Positions 51,099 to 63,816 of a stretch of 64,000 nt of DNA are shown piece by piece. Every line of letters begins with the position of its first letter. Position 1 is the stretch's first letter. Source of the DNA: Deltaproteobacteria bacterium (lineage in GTDB: Bacteria; Bdellovibrionota_B; Oligoflexia; Oligoflexales; Bog-1112); NCBI GenBank assembly GCA_016186945.1, contig JACPKR010000053.1, forward strand, positions 89,518-153,517, given 5' to 3'. Below the pieces are notes generated by a model. That model saw only the letters and a list, made by a program, of their open reading frames with translations. It ran no database searches and was not told the DNA's origin. Both the position numbers and the translations under genes were made by a program.

Positions 51099-52470
51099 CT
51101 AAAACCTCTCTCAACTCTTCCTCGGTATACCGTAGAGCATAGGTTTCCGACTGCCGAATGGCCCAAAGCCCGGGCGGCATCCCTTTCTTCTTACTGAGGA
51201 AACGTCGCTGGGTGACATAGACCTCCCCACCTTCGTCTTTCCTGAGTTTGGAAAAATGAAGAGCCAGCATGGCAGCGTCGCGTTTGGTTTGTGACGAAAG
51301 CTTGTCCAGCGTCTTGCCACGGACAATCACGTGTGACCCTGTGGTGCCGATGGCGTGCAACCAGAAATCGTCCGAGCGAGCAGATTTAGTCAGCTCATCG
51401 TTCTCCCGGGGGCCTTTGCCTACCAGAATATCAACGCCCTCTGAACTTTTGTAAACTCGGTAGGGAAGACTCTCGCCTCCCCTTTGAAGGGGAGATTCTG
51501 GTTTGTCGACAGCTAGGCGGAAGCGTCGAAGGATAGCGATGGTTTCATTTTCAGGAAGGTCTGCTGTTGCCAATCGTGCAAGTTCTTCTTCCAGTGTCTC
51601 CAGTTCTGCTTCCGTGCGGGCTATCTGTTTCCCCATTAGATCACGGGATCTTCTTTCTTTTCTAATTTTACTAAAGTAGACATCTAAGTTTTTACCAAGT
51701 GAAACTTTGGGGTCGAGCGGGATGCTCATGTCTTTGTCGCCTGTTTCTTCCTTGCTGAGATCCAAAGTACTGCTTTGCGGAGCAACCTTGTACGCAAAGG
51801 TCTGGAGAAGTCTGGCCTTGGTTTCTAATTGTTCAAAGTCGTCATCGGATAGGAACGAAGCTTTCTGATTATTGAGGGAGGCCCGTACTGTTTTCAACCG
51901 TCGCGCAAGACGTTTCCGTGCTTCCCGCTGAAACGACGAAAGCAGGGCCGGGTGTTTTTGAGGGGAACCGTGAGCTTCCCCCTCGTACTTGGCTTGCATC
52001 TCTTTTAGCAGAGTAAGAAGCAAGTTCTCGGTTTCATGTTGAGAAGGGATTAAGGTCTGGCTTTCCTTCCTTTTCGTAAAGATGCCTTTTACCCCCATGC
52101 GTACGAGAGACTGTCGGCTTTCGTTCTCAAGACTGATTGACACCGCGCCTTCCTGATGGATGTGGAGGAGAAACGGTGAAGAACTTATAATCGGGATCCA
52201 CAGGTTCTTCTGCTCCCTGTCGACAAGAATTTCTTCGACCACTCCCGAGGGTATATACTTACGGACAAGGGAGGCAAAGGCACCGGACGCTTCCCAAGTC
52301 AGACCTGACTTTTCCACCATGAAGCGGATATAGTGCGCGCCCTCTTTCTGACACGAAAGTTTCAGGAAAAACTTGGGGGGCAAGTCCCCTCTGGCGGCAC
52401 CGAGGGGAGATACCTGCCACAGAATTGCTTCATTCTTGTATTGCCAGCACTTGCCTAAACGAAGTTTCAC
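51088..52470 (-). CDS. NFACT-family (RqcH/FbpA-like) protein
   Basis: A 460-residue cytoplasmic protein starting at GTG after AGGAG. An N-terminal NFACT-N-like region (residues about 1-130), a long coiled coil (about 155-320) and a C-terminal NFACT-R RNA-binding domain (YRVYKSSEGVDILVGKGPRE, ARSDDFWLHAIGTTGSHVIV) give the family order. The full RqcH proteins, which rescue stalled 50S subunits, are about 550-570 residues, so the N-terminal part is shortened and may lack the usual HhH. The last residues (GNA) and stop are supplied by repeat B. Confidence 0.82.
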   Translation of the reverse strand: MKLRLGKCWQYKNEAILWQVSPLGAARGDLPPKFFLKLSCQKEGAHYIRFMVEKSGLTWEASGAFASLVRKYIPSGVVEEILVDREQKNLWIPIISSSPFLLHIHQEGAVSISLENESRQSLVRMGVKGIFTKRKESQTLIPSQHETENLLLTLLKEMQAKYEGEAHGSPQKHPALLSSFQREARKRLARRLKTVRASLNNQKASFLSDDDFEQLETKARLLQTFAYKVAPQSSTLDLSKEETGDKDMSIPLDPKVSLGKNLDVYFSKIRKERRSRDLMGKQIARTEAELETLEEELARLATADLPENETIAILRRFRLAVDKPESPLQRGGESLPYRVYKSSEGVDILVGKGPRENDELTKSARSDDFWLHAIGTTGSHVIVRGKTLDKLSSQTKRDAAMLALHFSKLRKDEGGEVYVTQRRFLSKKKGMPPGLWAIRQSETYALRYTEEELREVLGNA

Positions 52471-52475
52471 GAGAA

Positions 52476-53234
52476 CTACTCCTGAGCTTGAATCGGCGCT
52501 CCGAAGTTACCTGTTCCCATCGCCTCTTCCCACTGTTTTTTTGAAATGAGAGCTGCTTCTTGAAGTTCATTTGCCAGTTCGGCAAAACGCTTCTGTCCCC
52601 AAGCGGTGAGCTGTTTCCGATCGAGGTTGCGGGAGCGTTTGTTGGGGCTAGGTAAAACAAGAGCAAGCAGGATCCCCTGACTTACTGTGAGTATATCCGG
52701 CTCACTTGCAAAGTAGATACGGCTAGCGTCACGAATGCCGTAGACTCCCTTTCCGAGAGGGATCAGGTTGACATACCATTCCATGATTTCTTGCTTGCTC
52801 AGGAGACACTCAAGGAGCAAGGCTCCCATGACTTCCCTCGTTTTTCTCAAGAGCGTCTTTTCCGGATCGAGAAAAACCAAACGAACAAGCTGCTGGGTGA
52901 TGGTTGAAGCTCCCCTTGCATACCGACCTCTCGCCCAATTGACTTTCACACTATTTTTGATTGCTAGCAGGTCGATCCCCCAATGCGTATAAAAGCGAGC
53001 GTCCTCAGAAACCATGATTGCGGCGAGAGCAAATCGGGAGACCCTTCGCAACGGGGTCCAACCCTTTTCCTTGGGCCCGACCGTCACACTGACTTTTCCC
53101 TTGTCGCGCTCAAAGCGTTCGTAAGTGACGGTTCCTCTCTTGAGCAGATAAACGGGGGGAATAAACCAGACAAGAAACCCCAGCAAGGCTATGACAAGTG
53201 AAAATAGAAAAACCTTAGTTACTCTGGGTTTCAT
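52476..53234 (-). CDS. mtgA: Monofunctional peptidoglycan glycosyltransferase
   Basis: Polymerises lipid II into glycan strands at the inner membrane. The ATG at 53234 follows AAGG and overlaps the signal of the upstream NSS stop region; the longer frame to 53318 is rejected. One N-terminal membrane helix (VFLFSLVIALLGFLVWFI) precedes a GT51 domain with the catalytic motif SEDARFYTHWGID, then RGASTITQQL, KTREVMGALLLE and a YVNLIPLGKGVYGI motif. At 252 residues it matches MtgA in length and lacks a transpeptidase domain. Confidence 0.9.
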   Translation of the reverse strand: MKPRVTKVFLFSLVIALLGFLVWFIPPVYLLKRGTVTYERFERDKGKVSVTVGPKEKGWTPLRRVSRFALAAIMVSEDARFYTHWGIDLLAIKNSVKVNWARGRYARGASTITQQLVRLVFLDPEKTLLRKTREVMGALLLECLLSKQEIMEWYVNLIPLGKGVYGIRDASRIYFASEPDILTVSQGILLALVLPSPNKRSRNLDRKQLTAWGQKRFAELANELQEAALISKKQWEEAMGTGNFGAPIQAQE

Positions 53235-53242
53235 CTCAGCCT

Positions 53243-54583
53243 TCACAAGCCAAAAAGTCCAAGCAGGATGACAACGATGAGAACAGGTGCGAGGTAGCGA
53301 ATGTGAAATCCCCACCACCGTCCGATTTTCCCAAATCCTGGGCTCCCATTCACCAGTTCTCTAACAGCAGGAAGCGTCCCCCAAACCCACCCTACAAAGA
53401 TGGTGAGCAGAAGGCCCCCCAAAACCATTGCCAATCCACCCCACACAAAATCAAAGACCTCGTAAAGCCCGGTTTTACCAAGAAATTGAAAATCAGAAAG
53501 TGCTGCCACCGCTCCATGGGAAAGAGAGATGGGAAGAGAAAGACAAAGGGCGCCCAGGCTAACCCACGTGATCGCACGCGAACGCGAGACCCCATGGTTT
53601 TCCTGCAAGTAGGTCACCGGCATCTCAAAGAGTGCTATGGTTGTGGTCAAAGCCGCAAACCCGAGCAAAAGGAAGAAACCAACTCCAAACAGCCAACCAC
53701 CAGGCATCCTGGCAAACAGCTCCGGCATTATGTTGAACATCATGCCCATTCCCTGCCGCTCCGGGCTGTGTCCAAAGGAAAACAAGGTAGGAAAAATCAT
53801 GAACCCAGCTAGAACGGCAACCGTTGTATCAAAAAAGGCGATCGCTAACGCCGATGTGACAAGGCTGTCTGTTCTGGAAACAAAACTCGCGAATGTGATG
53901 AGAACCGCTTCTCCAATGGACAAGGAAAAAAACGTCTGACTAAGAGCGTCGAGGAGCATGCGCCCACTGACCTTCGACCAGTCTGGGGAAAGGTAATAAC
54001 GAATACCGAGATCGGAGTTTGGGAGAAAAAGCGCCCTTACTACAAGAAAACACAGCAAAAGAAAAAGCGTTGGCATGAGTATTTTGCTACTCTTTTCAAT
54101 TCCCTTCTGTAACCCTTTACGCAGGATGAGGACATTGAAAGCAAGAAAAATTGCAGTACTTAACATGACAGCCCACGGGTTTGCCGTAAGCGCCGATAAC
54201 GGAGCCTGACACTTTATGGACATCAACATCACATAAGCCAAGGTCCAGCCCGCAGGCACAAGGTAATAGCAGAGAATGAAAAAAGCAGTTAGTACCCCCA
54301 GAAGGCCCACTCCTTGCCAAATCTTCCTGGACGGGCAGAGCGCCTTGATAGCTGCTACCGGATTGGCCTGCCCAGCCCTACCGACCGCAAATTCCACAAG
54401 GATGAGGGGGATCCCCAGGAGAAGGACACAAAAGATATAGACAAAGACAAAGGTCGCCCCCCCGTGTTCCGTTGTCAGGTATGGGAAGCGAAGAATGTTT
54501 CCTAACCCAACGGCAGCACCAGAGGCTGCCAATATAAAACCGAGGCGCGATCCCCATTGTTCGCGTTGTTTAGACTTTTCCAT
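53243..54583 (-). CDS. Neurotransmitter:sodium symporter (NSS/SNF) family transporter
   Basis: A sodium-coupled amino acid transporter of about 446 residues with 11-12 membrane segments. TM1 has the family signature WGSRLGFILAASGAAVGLGN followed by ILRFPYLTTEHGG; TM6 and TM8 regions (AFFDTTVAVLAGFMIFP) are typical. The ATG at 54583 (or 54589) lies only 2-8 bases from repeat A copy 5 and no ribosome site is visible, so the insertion may have removed the original leader. mtgA follows 8 bases downstream. Confidence 0.9.
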   Translation of the reverse strand: MEKSKQREQWGSRLGFILAASGAAVGLGNILRFPYLTTEHGGATFVFVYIFCVLLLGIPLILVEFAVGRAGQANPVAAIKALCPSRKIWQGVGLLGVLTAFFILCYYLVPAGWTLAYVMLMSIKCQAPLSALTANPWAVMLSTAIFLAFNVLILRKGLQKGIEKSSKILMPTLFLLLCFLVVRALFLPNSDLGIRYYLSPDWSKVSGRMLLDALSQTFFSLSIGEAVLITFASFVSRTDSLVTSALAIAFFDTTVAVLAGFMIFPTLFSFGHSPERQGMGMMFNIMPELFARMPGGWLFGVGFFLLLGFAALTTTIALFEMPVTYLQENHGVSRSRAITWVSLGALCLSLPISLSHGAVAALSDFQFLGKTGLYEVFDFVWGGLAMVLGGLLLTIFVGWVWGTLPAVRELVNGSPGFGKIGRWWGFHIRYLAPVLIVVILLGLFGL

Positions 54584-54590
54584 GTGCATC

Positions 54591-54812
54591 TATAGTATTC
54601 AAGATAATCAATTTTGGGAAAAACTTTTACGGGTCTGTCATCCCGCGGCTTGACCGCGGGATCTAACCGCAGCCTCTCCCTCGAAAAAGTTGGATCCCGC
54701 GGTCGAGCCGCGGGATGACACGGGATGACACGGGATGACACGGGATGACACTGGAGGGGAACTTTTTTTCAAAAAAGGTCCTCTCCACAAATTCTTTTTC
54801 TCAAATACTATA
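54591..54812 (+). repeat. Repeat A copy 5, interrupted by a nested palindromic repeat
   Basis: Both outer ends of repeat A are present (TATAGTATTCAAGATAATCA on the left, ACAAATTCTTTTTCTCAAAT on the right) but the centre from about 54630 to 54751 is replaced by an unrelated hairpin-rich sequence. The total length is about 222 bases. Confidence 0.85.
54630..54751. repeat. Nested palindromic repeat with 10-base tandem array
   Basis: Two nearly identical inverted arms of 28 bases (54636-54663 and 54693-54720), each itself a hairpin on CCCGCGGCTTGACCGCGGG, are followed by four copies of CGGGATGACA (54711-54750). Very similar sequence is, to my knowledge, widespread in Rickettsiales and other alphaproteobacteria. 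Confidence 0.8.
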
Positions 54813-54819
54813 CGTACTC

Positions 54820-57450
54820 CTAAGCTAGGATTTTTGTCACCAATTCGTAAACATCCTTCGACAAGCCTTCATGTGTCTGAATTTTCGCCAGTTCCGCTCG
54901 CATCAAGTCTTGACGCTCCTTACTAAAACGACGCCACTGTGCAAAAGCCCTTACCAAACCCGCAGCCATCAGGTGATTGTAAGAGTCTATGCTGATCACC
55001 TGCTCACGACAGTAACGATAAGCCTTCCCACTCGCGTCGTGAAAGCGCAGCTGGTTTCCCTTACAAAAAGCCGACACAAGGGAACGTAGACGGTTGGGAT
55101 TTTTTGCATCGAACGCTTTATGATTGTGAAGTCGACATACCTTGTCAAAGGTGTCGGCAAAATGAGAATGAGCCTGGACACTGAACCAGCTGTCGATGAC
55201 AGTAGGATCAGCATTCCATTTATTGTAGAAATGTTCCAGCGCCTTTTCCCGCTCTGGGGTTTCCCAGTTGGCTAATTCCCTCAGAGCTGCGTATGTTTCC
55301 GTCATGTTTTTCGCTTTGTGGAACTGATCGACAACTATGGCGAGCGATTCCTTATTTTTCAAGCATGAAAGGTAATGAAGGCATACGTTTTTCAACTGCC
55401 TTTTCCCAATCGACAGGTTGTCAAGTGCCCCTGGGTCGCTAGATTTATTCCGCTCGTAAAGCTTCGAAAAATGCTCCTTATAAGATTTTGCAAACTCTCC
55501 ATGTAAAGCCATTCTTGCTTGGTGCAAAGCTTCCGGGTCAATGACTTCCATCTGCTGGGCGACAAGATCAAAAGAGGGGATGCTGAGAACATACGCCTTG
55601 AATGCAGGATCCGATGTTTCCTTTTTCAGAAGACTTCCAAAAGCTTCGAGCAGAGGAGTGGAAACCTGAGGCGTTCTGCCTTCGCGAATCAAACCCACCA
55701 AGCGGAGAATTTCGTTGGTATACAGTTTTTGACTGATGTCCCACGCTAGAACTTCATCTTTCTCATACTTCATGAGGAAGACAAGATCCTTATCGCTCTG
55801 CGCCCAAAGTAACCTGACTGGCGCTGAACTTTTGCGAAAGAGCGAAGCATGTGGCCTGTCCTTCACTTTGGTGAAGGTAAAAGACTCCTTCTCTTCCCTG
55901 AATTCAAGAACAGCCTCTGTTCCCAAACTCTGACCATTGACATGCAATGGCAGTGCGTCTCCCGAAGGGCTGTAAAGCCCCATGAGGATAGGAATGTGAA
56001 GGGGCTTCTTTTTTCCCTGCCCCTTGCTTTCAGGGACAGCCTGCGCCAAATTCAGTTTGTAAGTCTGGGAAGAGGCATCATACTCTTCTTCCACAGTGAC
56101 ATGGGGAGCGCCTGCCTGTGTGTACCATAGCATGAACTGCGTCAAGTCCCTTTCCGACGCATCGGCCATTGCTTGTACAAAGTCTTCCTGGGTTACAGCC
56201 TGTCCGTCGTGACGTTTGAAGTATAGGTCCATGCCTTTGCGGAAAGTCTCCTTGCCGATGAGCAATTCCAAGATCCGCACAAGTTCCGCACCCTTTTCAT
56301 AGATCGTAGTCGTATAGAAATTGTTGATTTCCATAAATTGATCGGGTCTGGGCGCGTGAGCGATCGGGCCATCGTCTTCTGGAAATTGGTACTGACGTAA
56401 ACGTTTCAACTGCTCAATGCGATGAACAGCAGAAGAGCCAATGTCCTCCGAAAAACGATGATCACGGAAAACCGTGAGTCCTTCTTTCAAACACAACTGA
56501 AACCAATCACGACAGGTGACGCGGTTTCCCGTCCAGTTGTGAAAATATTCATGTCCTATCACCGAGGCAATGTACTGAAATTCCGAGTCGGTCGTGCTTT
56601 CAGGCGAAGCAAAAACCAAAGAAGAGTTAAAAATGTTTAGCCCCTTGTTCTCCATAGCGCCCATATTGAAGTCCCGAACCGCTACAATCTTGTAGTGATC
56701 CAGATCGCATTCCAACCCGTACGTCTTTTCATCCCAAGCCATGGCCCATTTCAGGCATTCCATCGCCCACTTGCATTTTGCAAGATTCTGGGAATCCGTA
56801 TAGATGGCAAGCTCAACTTTTTTTCCCGAACATGTGGTGAAAGAATCCTCGAGCACGGAAAGCTTTCCTGCAACAAGTGCAAACAAATAGGAAGGTTTCG
56901 GGAATGGATCGTCCCATGTCACCCAATGCCTGTTTCCTGGCAGGCTCCCTTTATCGTGGAAATTGCCATTCGACAACAGAAGCGGGTAGGCTTGATCCGC
57001 CTGGATCTTGACTTTGAAGGTGGCCATGTTGTCCGGCCGATCATAAAAGTAAGTGATGCGTCGGAATCCTTCGGGTTCGCACTGTGTGCAAAAAATCCCC
57101 TGAGAAACATACAAGCCCTCAAGATTTGTGTTGAGCTGGGGGCGAATACGGTTCTTTACCGTCAGTTCAAAAGGAGAGGAAGGGGGCTGCGGAATGGTCA
57201 GAAATTCATCGTCAACTCGGTAAGAATCGGGCCCCAGCTTAACTCCGTTAAGACTCAAACCCTGAAGTTCCAGGTCACGCCCGTGCAAGACCAGAGGCTC
57301 TTGAGCACCATCGGGGCGAGCGTTGACCTTCATGGTCGCGACAACGTCCGTATAGTCAGGAAACAAATCGAAAACGAGATCCACATGAGAAATTCGGTAG
57401 GGAGTCGGGCGATAGTCTTTCAGATACTTGATTTTGTGAACGGTTTTCAC
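54820..57450 (-). CDS. pepN: Aminopeptidase N (M1)
   Basis: Zinc aminopeptidase that removes N-terminal residues from peptides. The GTG at 57450 follows GGGAGGA and begins with VKTVHKIKYL; the frame continues upstream into a repeat B fragment, which is not counted. The chain is 876 residues, like E. coli PepN (870). Motifs: MGAMENKGLNIFN (substrate), VIGHEYFHNWTGNRVT (HEXXH zinc site) with the later Glu in LKEGLTVFRDHRF. The C-terminal helical domain is complete. Confidence 0.95.
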   Translation of the reverse strand: MKTVHKIKYLKDYRPTPYRISHVDLVFDLFPDYTDVVATMKVNARPDGAQEPLVLHGRDLELQGLSLNGVKLGPDSYRVDDEFLTIPQPPSSPFELTVKNRIRPQLNTNLEGLYVSQGIFCTQCEPEGFRRITYFYDRPDNMATFKVKIQADQAYPLLLSNGNFHDKGSLPGNRHWVTWDDPFPKPSYLFALVAGKLSVLEDSFTTCSGKKVELAIYTDSQNLAKCKWAMECLKWAMAWDEKTYGLECDLDHYKIVAVRDFNMGAMENKGLNIFNSSLVFASPESTTDSEFQYIASVIGHEYFHNWTGNRVTCRDWFQLCLKEGLTVFRDHRFSEDIGSSAVHRIEQLKRLRQYQFPEDDGPIAHAPRPDQFMEINNFYTTTIYEKGAELVRILELLIGKETFRKGMDLYFKRHDGQAVTQEDFVQAMADASERDLTQFMLWYTQAGAPHVTVEEEYDASSQTYKLNLAQAVPESKGQGKKKPLHIPILMGLYSPSGDALPLHVNGQSLGTEAVLEFREEKESFTFTKVKDRPHASLFRKSSAPVRLLWAQSDKDLVFLMKYEKDEVLAWDISQKLYTNEILRLVGLIREGRTPQVSTPLLEAFGSLLKKETSDPAFKAYVLSIPSFDLVAQQMEVIDPEALHQARMALHGEFAKSYKEHFSKLYERNKSSDPGALDNLSIGKRQLKNVCLHYLSCLKNKESLAIVVDQFHKAKNMTETYAALRELANWETPEREKALEHFYNKWNADPTVIDSWFSVQAHSHFADTFDKVCRLHNHKAFDAKNPNRLRSLVSAFCKGNQLRFHDASGKAYRYCREQVISIDSYNHLMAAGLVRAFAQWRRFSKERQDLMRAELAKIQTHEGLSKDVYELVTKILA

Positions 57451-57466
57451 TAAATTCCTCCCGTGC

Positions 57467-57532
57467 TTAGGAAACTGCGCAGCTGGTTCCTCCAACAAAT
57501 CCCTTGGGGGCCACAAGCGGGTTACGTATTAC
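57467..57532 (+). repeat. Repeat B degenerate copy
   Basis: Contains the first hairpin (GGAAACTGCGCAGCTGGTTC) and a shortened right end (GGGTTACGTATTAC). The left end and second hairpin are deleted. Confidence 0.8.
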
Positions 57533-57624
57533 ATCAAATGCCGACAAAGGTATTGAGATAAAACTCCAATAATGGTATCGCTTAAAAACCAAGTAAAGTT
57601 AATATTTTAGTAACTTAGAAATTA

Positions 57625-57906
57625 ATGCCAAAAGTTTACATCACAACAGATGATAAAACGATCGAAATGGGAGATGGCCAAGCTCTCATTGACATGTGCG
57701 AAGAGCACGATACCTCGATCTTGTTTGGTTGTCGCGACGGTGCTTGTGGCGCTTGCATGATTAAAATCCGCAAAGGAGCTGAAAATATCAGTAAAATGGA
57801 AGATAGTGAAAGGGACTTTTTGGAAACCATGGCGGCGGAAGAGAACGAGCGCCTCGGTTGCCAGTGCAAAGTCTTCGGCGATATAGAGATAGAAGTGTCC
57901 GAATAG
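57625..57906 (+). CDS. 2Fe-2S ferredoxin
   Basis: A 93-residue plant/mitochondrial-type ferredoxin. The cluster motif is GCRDGACGACMIKI, with the fourth Cys in RLGCQCKV. It carries electrons to unknown partners. It lies 3 bases before nth, which itself has a 4Fe-4S cluster, but ferredoxin is not known to be required by Nth, so the link is probably only shared transcription. Confidence 0.9.
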   Translation: MPKVYITTDDKTIEMGDGQALIDMCEEHDTSILFGCRDGACGACMIKIRKGAENISKMEDSERDFLETMAAEENERLGCQCKVFGDIEIEVSE

Positions 57907-57909
57907 AAA

Positions 57910-58591
57910 ATGGCCGAACTTCGTTACCGCCCTACCCCCCGCCGTCAGAGCCAGAAAAAGCGGGACCTCTCCCTTCAGATGATTCTTCAGCGCTTCGCCA
58001 AGCACAATCCGAAACCACATTGCGAGCTGTACTATAAGACGCCCTATCAATTGCTAGTTTCTGTCGTCCTCTCCGCTCAAACTACGGACAAGATGGTCAA
58101 CCGCTGCATGAAGCCACTCTATGACGAAGGTTTCAGCACCGAAACCGTTCTGCAATGGGGAGAACTTGGGCTGCTCAAACACATCCGATCCATCGGCCTT
58201 GCCAACAGCAAAGCGCGCTACATCTACAAACTGACAAACATCTTGGTGGATACATTCCAGGGTCAGGTCCCGCATGATCGGTCCGCCTTGGAGACTCTGC
58301 CCGGCGTGGGAAGAAAAACTGCCAGCGTTGTGCTAGGCGAACTTTTCGAGCAGCCAACGCTTGCCGTCGACACCCATGTGTTTCGCGTCTCCCGCCGCTT
58401 GGGATGGCACAAGGAGAAAACACCCACGGCAGCAGAGAAAGCACTCCTCCCGATCCTGCCCGAATCGTATCTGCCTCGTGCCCATCATTGGCTAGTTCTG
58501 CACGGGAGGTACATCTGCAAAGCACAAAAGCCAAAGTGCAGAGAGTGCTTCCTCAACGACCTGTGCCCCAGCGTTGACCCAAAACCTATTC

Positions 58592-58605
<14 letters not shown>
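57910..58605 (+). CDS. nth: Endonuclease III
   Basis: DNA repair glycosylase/AP lyase for oxidised pyrimidines, 231 residues. The helix-hairpin-helix LPGVGRKTASVVLGE and catalytic Asp in VDTHVFRVSRRLGW are intact, as is the catalytic Lys region (SVVLSAQTTDKMVN). The C-terminal Cys set C-x6-C-x2-C-x5-C (CKAQKPKCRECFLNDLC) holds a 4Fe-4S cluster. About 15 extra residues precede the family start. Its end overlaps convergent htpG by 14 bases. Confidence 0.95.
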
Positions 58606-62528
<3,923 letters not shown>

Positions 62529-62539
62529 CCCGCTTGTGG

Positions 62540-62683
62540 GTAATGCGTAAGCCACTTGGGGCAAGGAGGTGGTTTGGAGGAAACTGCGCAGATGGTTCCT
62601 CCAAGAAATCCGGGGGAGGCGACGCTTCACTCGCCCCCCCAAACCCCCCTCTCCCTATTTGCCCCAAGTGGCTTACGCATTGC
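62540..62683 (+). repeat. Repeat B copy (full)
   Basis: A complete copy with both inverted ends and inner hairpins, 11 bases after the fadH stop, where it could act as a transcription end. Confidence 0.9.
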
Positions 62684-62702
62684 CGTGATTTAACTATCTA
62701 TT

Positions 62703-62731
62703 TTGACTAGCCAGAAAAAATAGCCTAAAAT
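62703..62731 (+). promoter_or_regulatory. Sigma-70 promoter of the Phd/VapC operon
   Basis: TTGACT (62703-62708) and TAAAAT (62726-62731) are separated by 17 bases. The antitoxin ATG follows at 62762. Two related sub-sites (AATAGCC and AAAATAG) overlap the -10 region and may bind the antitoxin. Confidence 0.6.
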
Positions 62732-62761
62732 AGAAGAAGGTAAATTCATGGGGTAAAAAAA

Positions 62762-62980
62762 ATGAAAACAATCGCTGCATCCAAATTCAAGGAACAATGC
62801 TTGTCTCTGCTGGAAACGATTAATGAAGAAGGCTTAATCATTACCAAGCACGGGAAACCATTAGCGAAATTGATCCCCATCACGACGGATTCCAAGTCCT
62901 TGATAGGAAAGTTAAAGGGCAAGATTAAAATAAAAGGAAATATCTTGTCTACGGAGGAAAAGTGGAATGCTGAATCTTGA
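62762..62980 (+). CDS. Phd/YefM-family antitoxin
   Basis: A 72-residue antitoxin with the Phd DNA-binding fold at the N-terminus (IAASKFKEQCLSLLETINEE, LIITKHGKPLAKLIPI) and a Lys-rich toxin-binding tail. It overlaps the toxin gene by 14 bases. A two-codon frame ATGGGGTAA lies just upstream. Confidence 0.9.
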   Translation: MKTIAASKFKEQCLSLLETINEEGLIITKHGKPLAKLIPITTDSKSLIGKLKGKIKIKGNILSTEEKWNAES

Positions 62981-63329
62981 TACGCATATACTTATACATG
63001 CCTTGAATGACACCTTAACTCCGCGCGAAAAACGAGTTTTATCCAAAGAAAGCTGGAGCATTTCTGCAATCGTCCTATGGGAAATTTATAAATTGCATCA
63101 ATTAAAAAGAATCGTGTTGGATATTCATAATTCGGAATTTGTTTTACTCTTGTCGCGAATTCATATCTGGGAATTAAATTTCCAGGTCTTCAAATCGCTT
63201 AGCAAGCTTGATTTCAAGAACGACCCCGCGGATGAAATCATTGCAGCAACAAGCATCGCCTATAACTGCCCATTGGTGACGCGCGATAAGCACATATTGC
63301 GCTCTAAAGTGACTCCCTTCTTTAGGTGA
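62967..63329 (+). CDS. PIN-domain (VapC) toxin
   Basis: A 120-residue PIN-domain ribonuclease. Catalytic acidic residues are all visible: LNLDTHILIHAL (Asp5), VLWEIYKL (Glu), DPADEIIAATSI (Asp) and LVTRDKHIL (Asp). Such toxins cut tRNA or rRNA and are restrained by their antitoxin. It is intact, unlike the truncated PIN gene at 21803. Confidence 0.9.
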   Translation: MLNLDTHILIHALNDTLTPREKRVLSKESWSISAIVLWEIYKLHQLKRIVLDIHNSEFVLLLSRIHIWELNFQVFKSLSKLDFKNDPADEIIAATSIAYNCPLVTRDKHILRSKVTPFFR

Positions 63330-63348
63330 ACCGCCTTGGGTGCTGCCA

Positions 63349-63690
63349 TCAGGGAGTGGCGGCAGCCGAAGCAGGTTGAAGGAAAAAACGCAAGGCTCGT
63401 TGCATGAAATTGTACGCCTGGAGGTGATTCATCGGCGTTTCTGATGCGGCCCAGAAGCGCTTCTGTTCTACGGCAAAGCACTCGTCGAGTGTTGAGTCCG
63501 CAACGAGGGAAAGCCCTTCGTTGCTTGCCTCTTGCGCGGCTTGCGAAATCACAACGCCAGCGGTCGCAACCGCAGCAAAAGCTGCAAAGCTGCCCAAGAT
63601 ATTCTTGCCGGAAGATTCGTGGGGCACACCTTTGCGTGCCTCTGCTGCGATGTTGTACTCCTTGACATACATCTCGGCCCGCTCTTTCAC
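63349..63690 (-). pseudogene. C-terminal fragment of an effector-like gene, same membrane module as the Ulp1-like protein
   Basis: A minus-strand frame of 113 codons from GTG 63690, open a little further upstream. It has a membrane segment (ILGSFAAFAAVATAGVVISQ) followed by LDECFAVEQKRFWAAS and HLQAYNFMQRALRFFLQ. This aligns with the end of the Ulp1-like protein: GVSAVIASQ, VTCFEFNKKKLWFEIE and HEAYVLGFALWNRLQ. A segment VKRPIVNPG just before 63690 also resembles DFKRPIPSD in that protein. The likely reading is the 3' end of a larger gene cut by the adjacent IS element; the rest would lie beyond 64000. Confidence 0.55.
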
Positions 63691-63732
63691 CGATCCCGGG
63701 TTTACAATCGGTCGTTTTACCGAAAGGCGGCG

Positions 63733-63749
63733 TAAAGCCCTTGGCTTTA
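63733..63749. other. Hairpin at the right end of the IS200/IS605 element
   Basis: TAAAGCC (63733-63739) pairs with GGCTTTA (63743-63749) across three bases. IS200/IS605 elements end in such small hairpins, recognised by the transposase. The element boundary should lie near 63715-63732. Confidence 0.6.
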
Positions 63750-63816
63750 GCCATGGGGATATAAGCCACCGATGCCCCGCGTGAGTTGGGCATCATTATT
63801 CGAGTTTTCGATGTTC

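Noticed and set aside
54502-54741. Frame rich in Arg/Pro across the nested repeat
   Set aside because: It is a translation of the palindromic arms and tandem units, not a gene.
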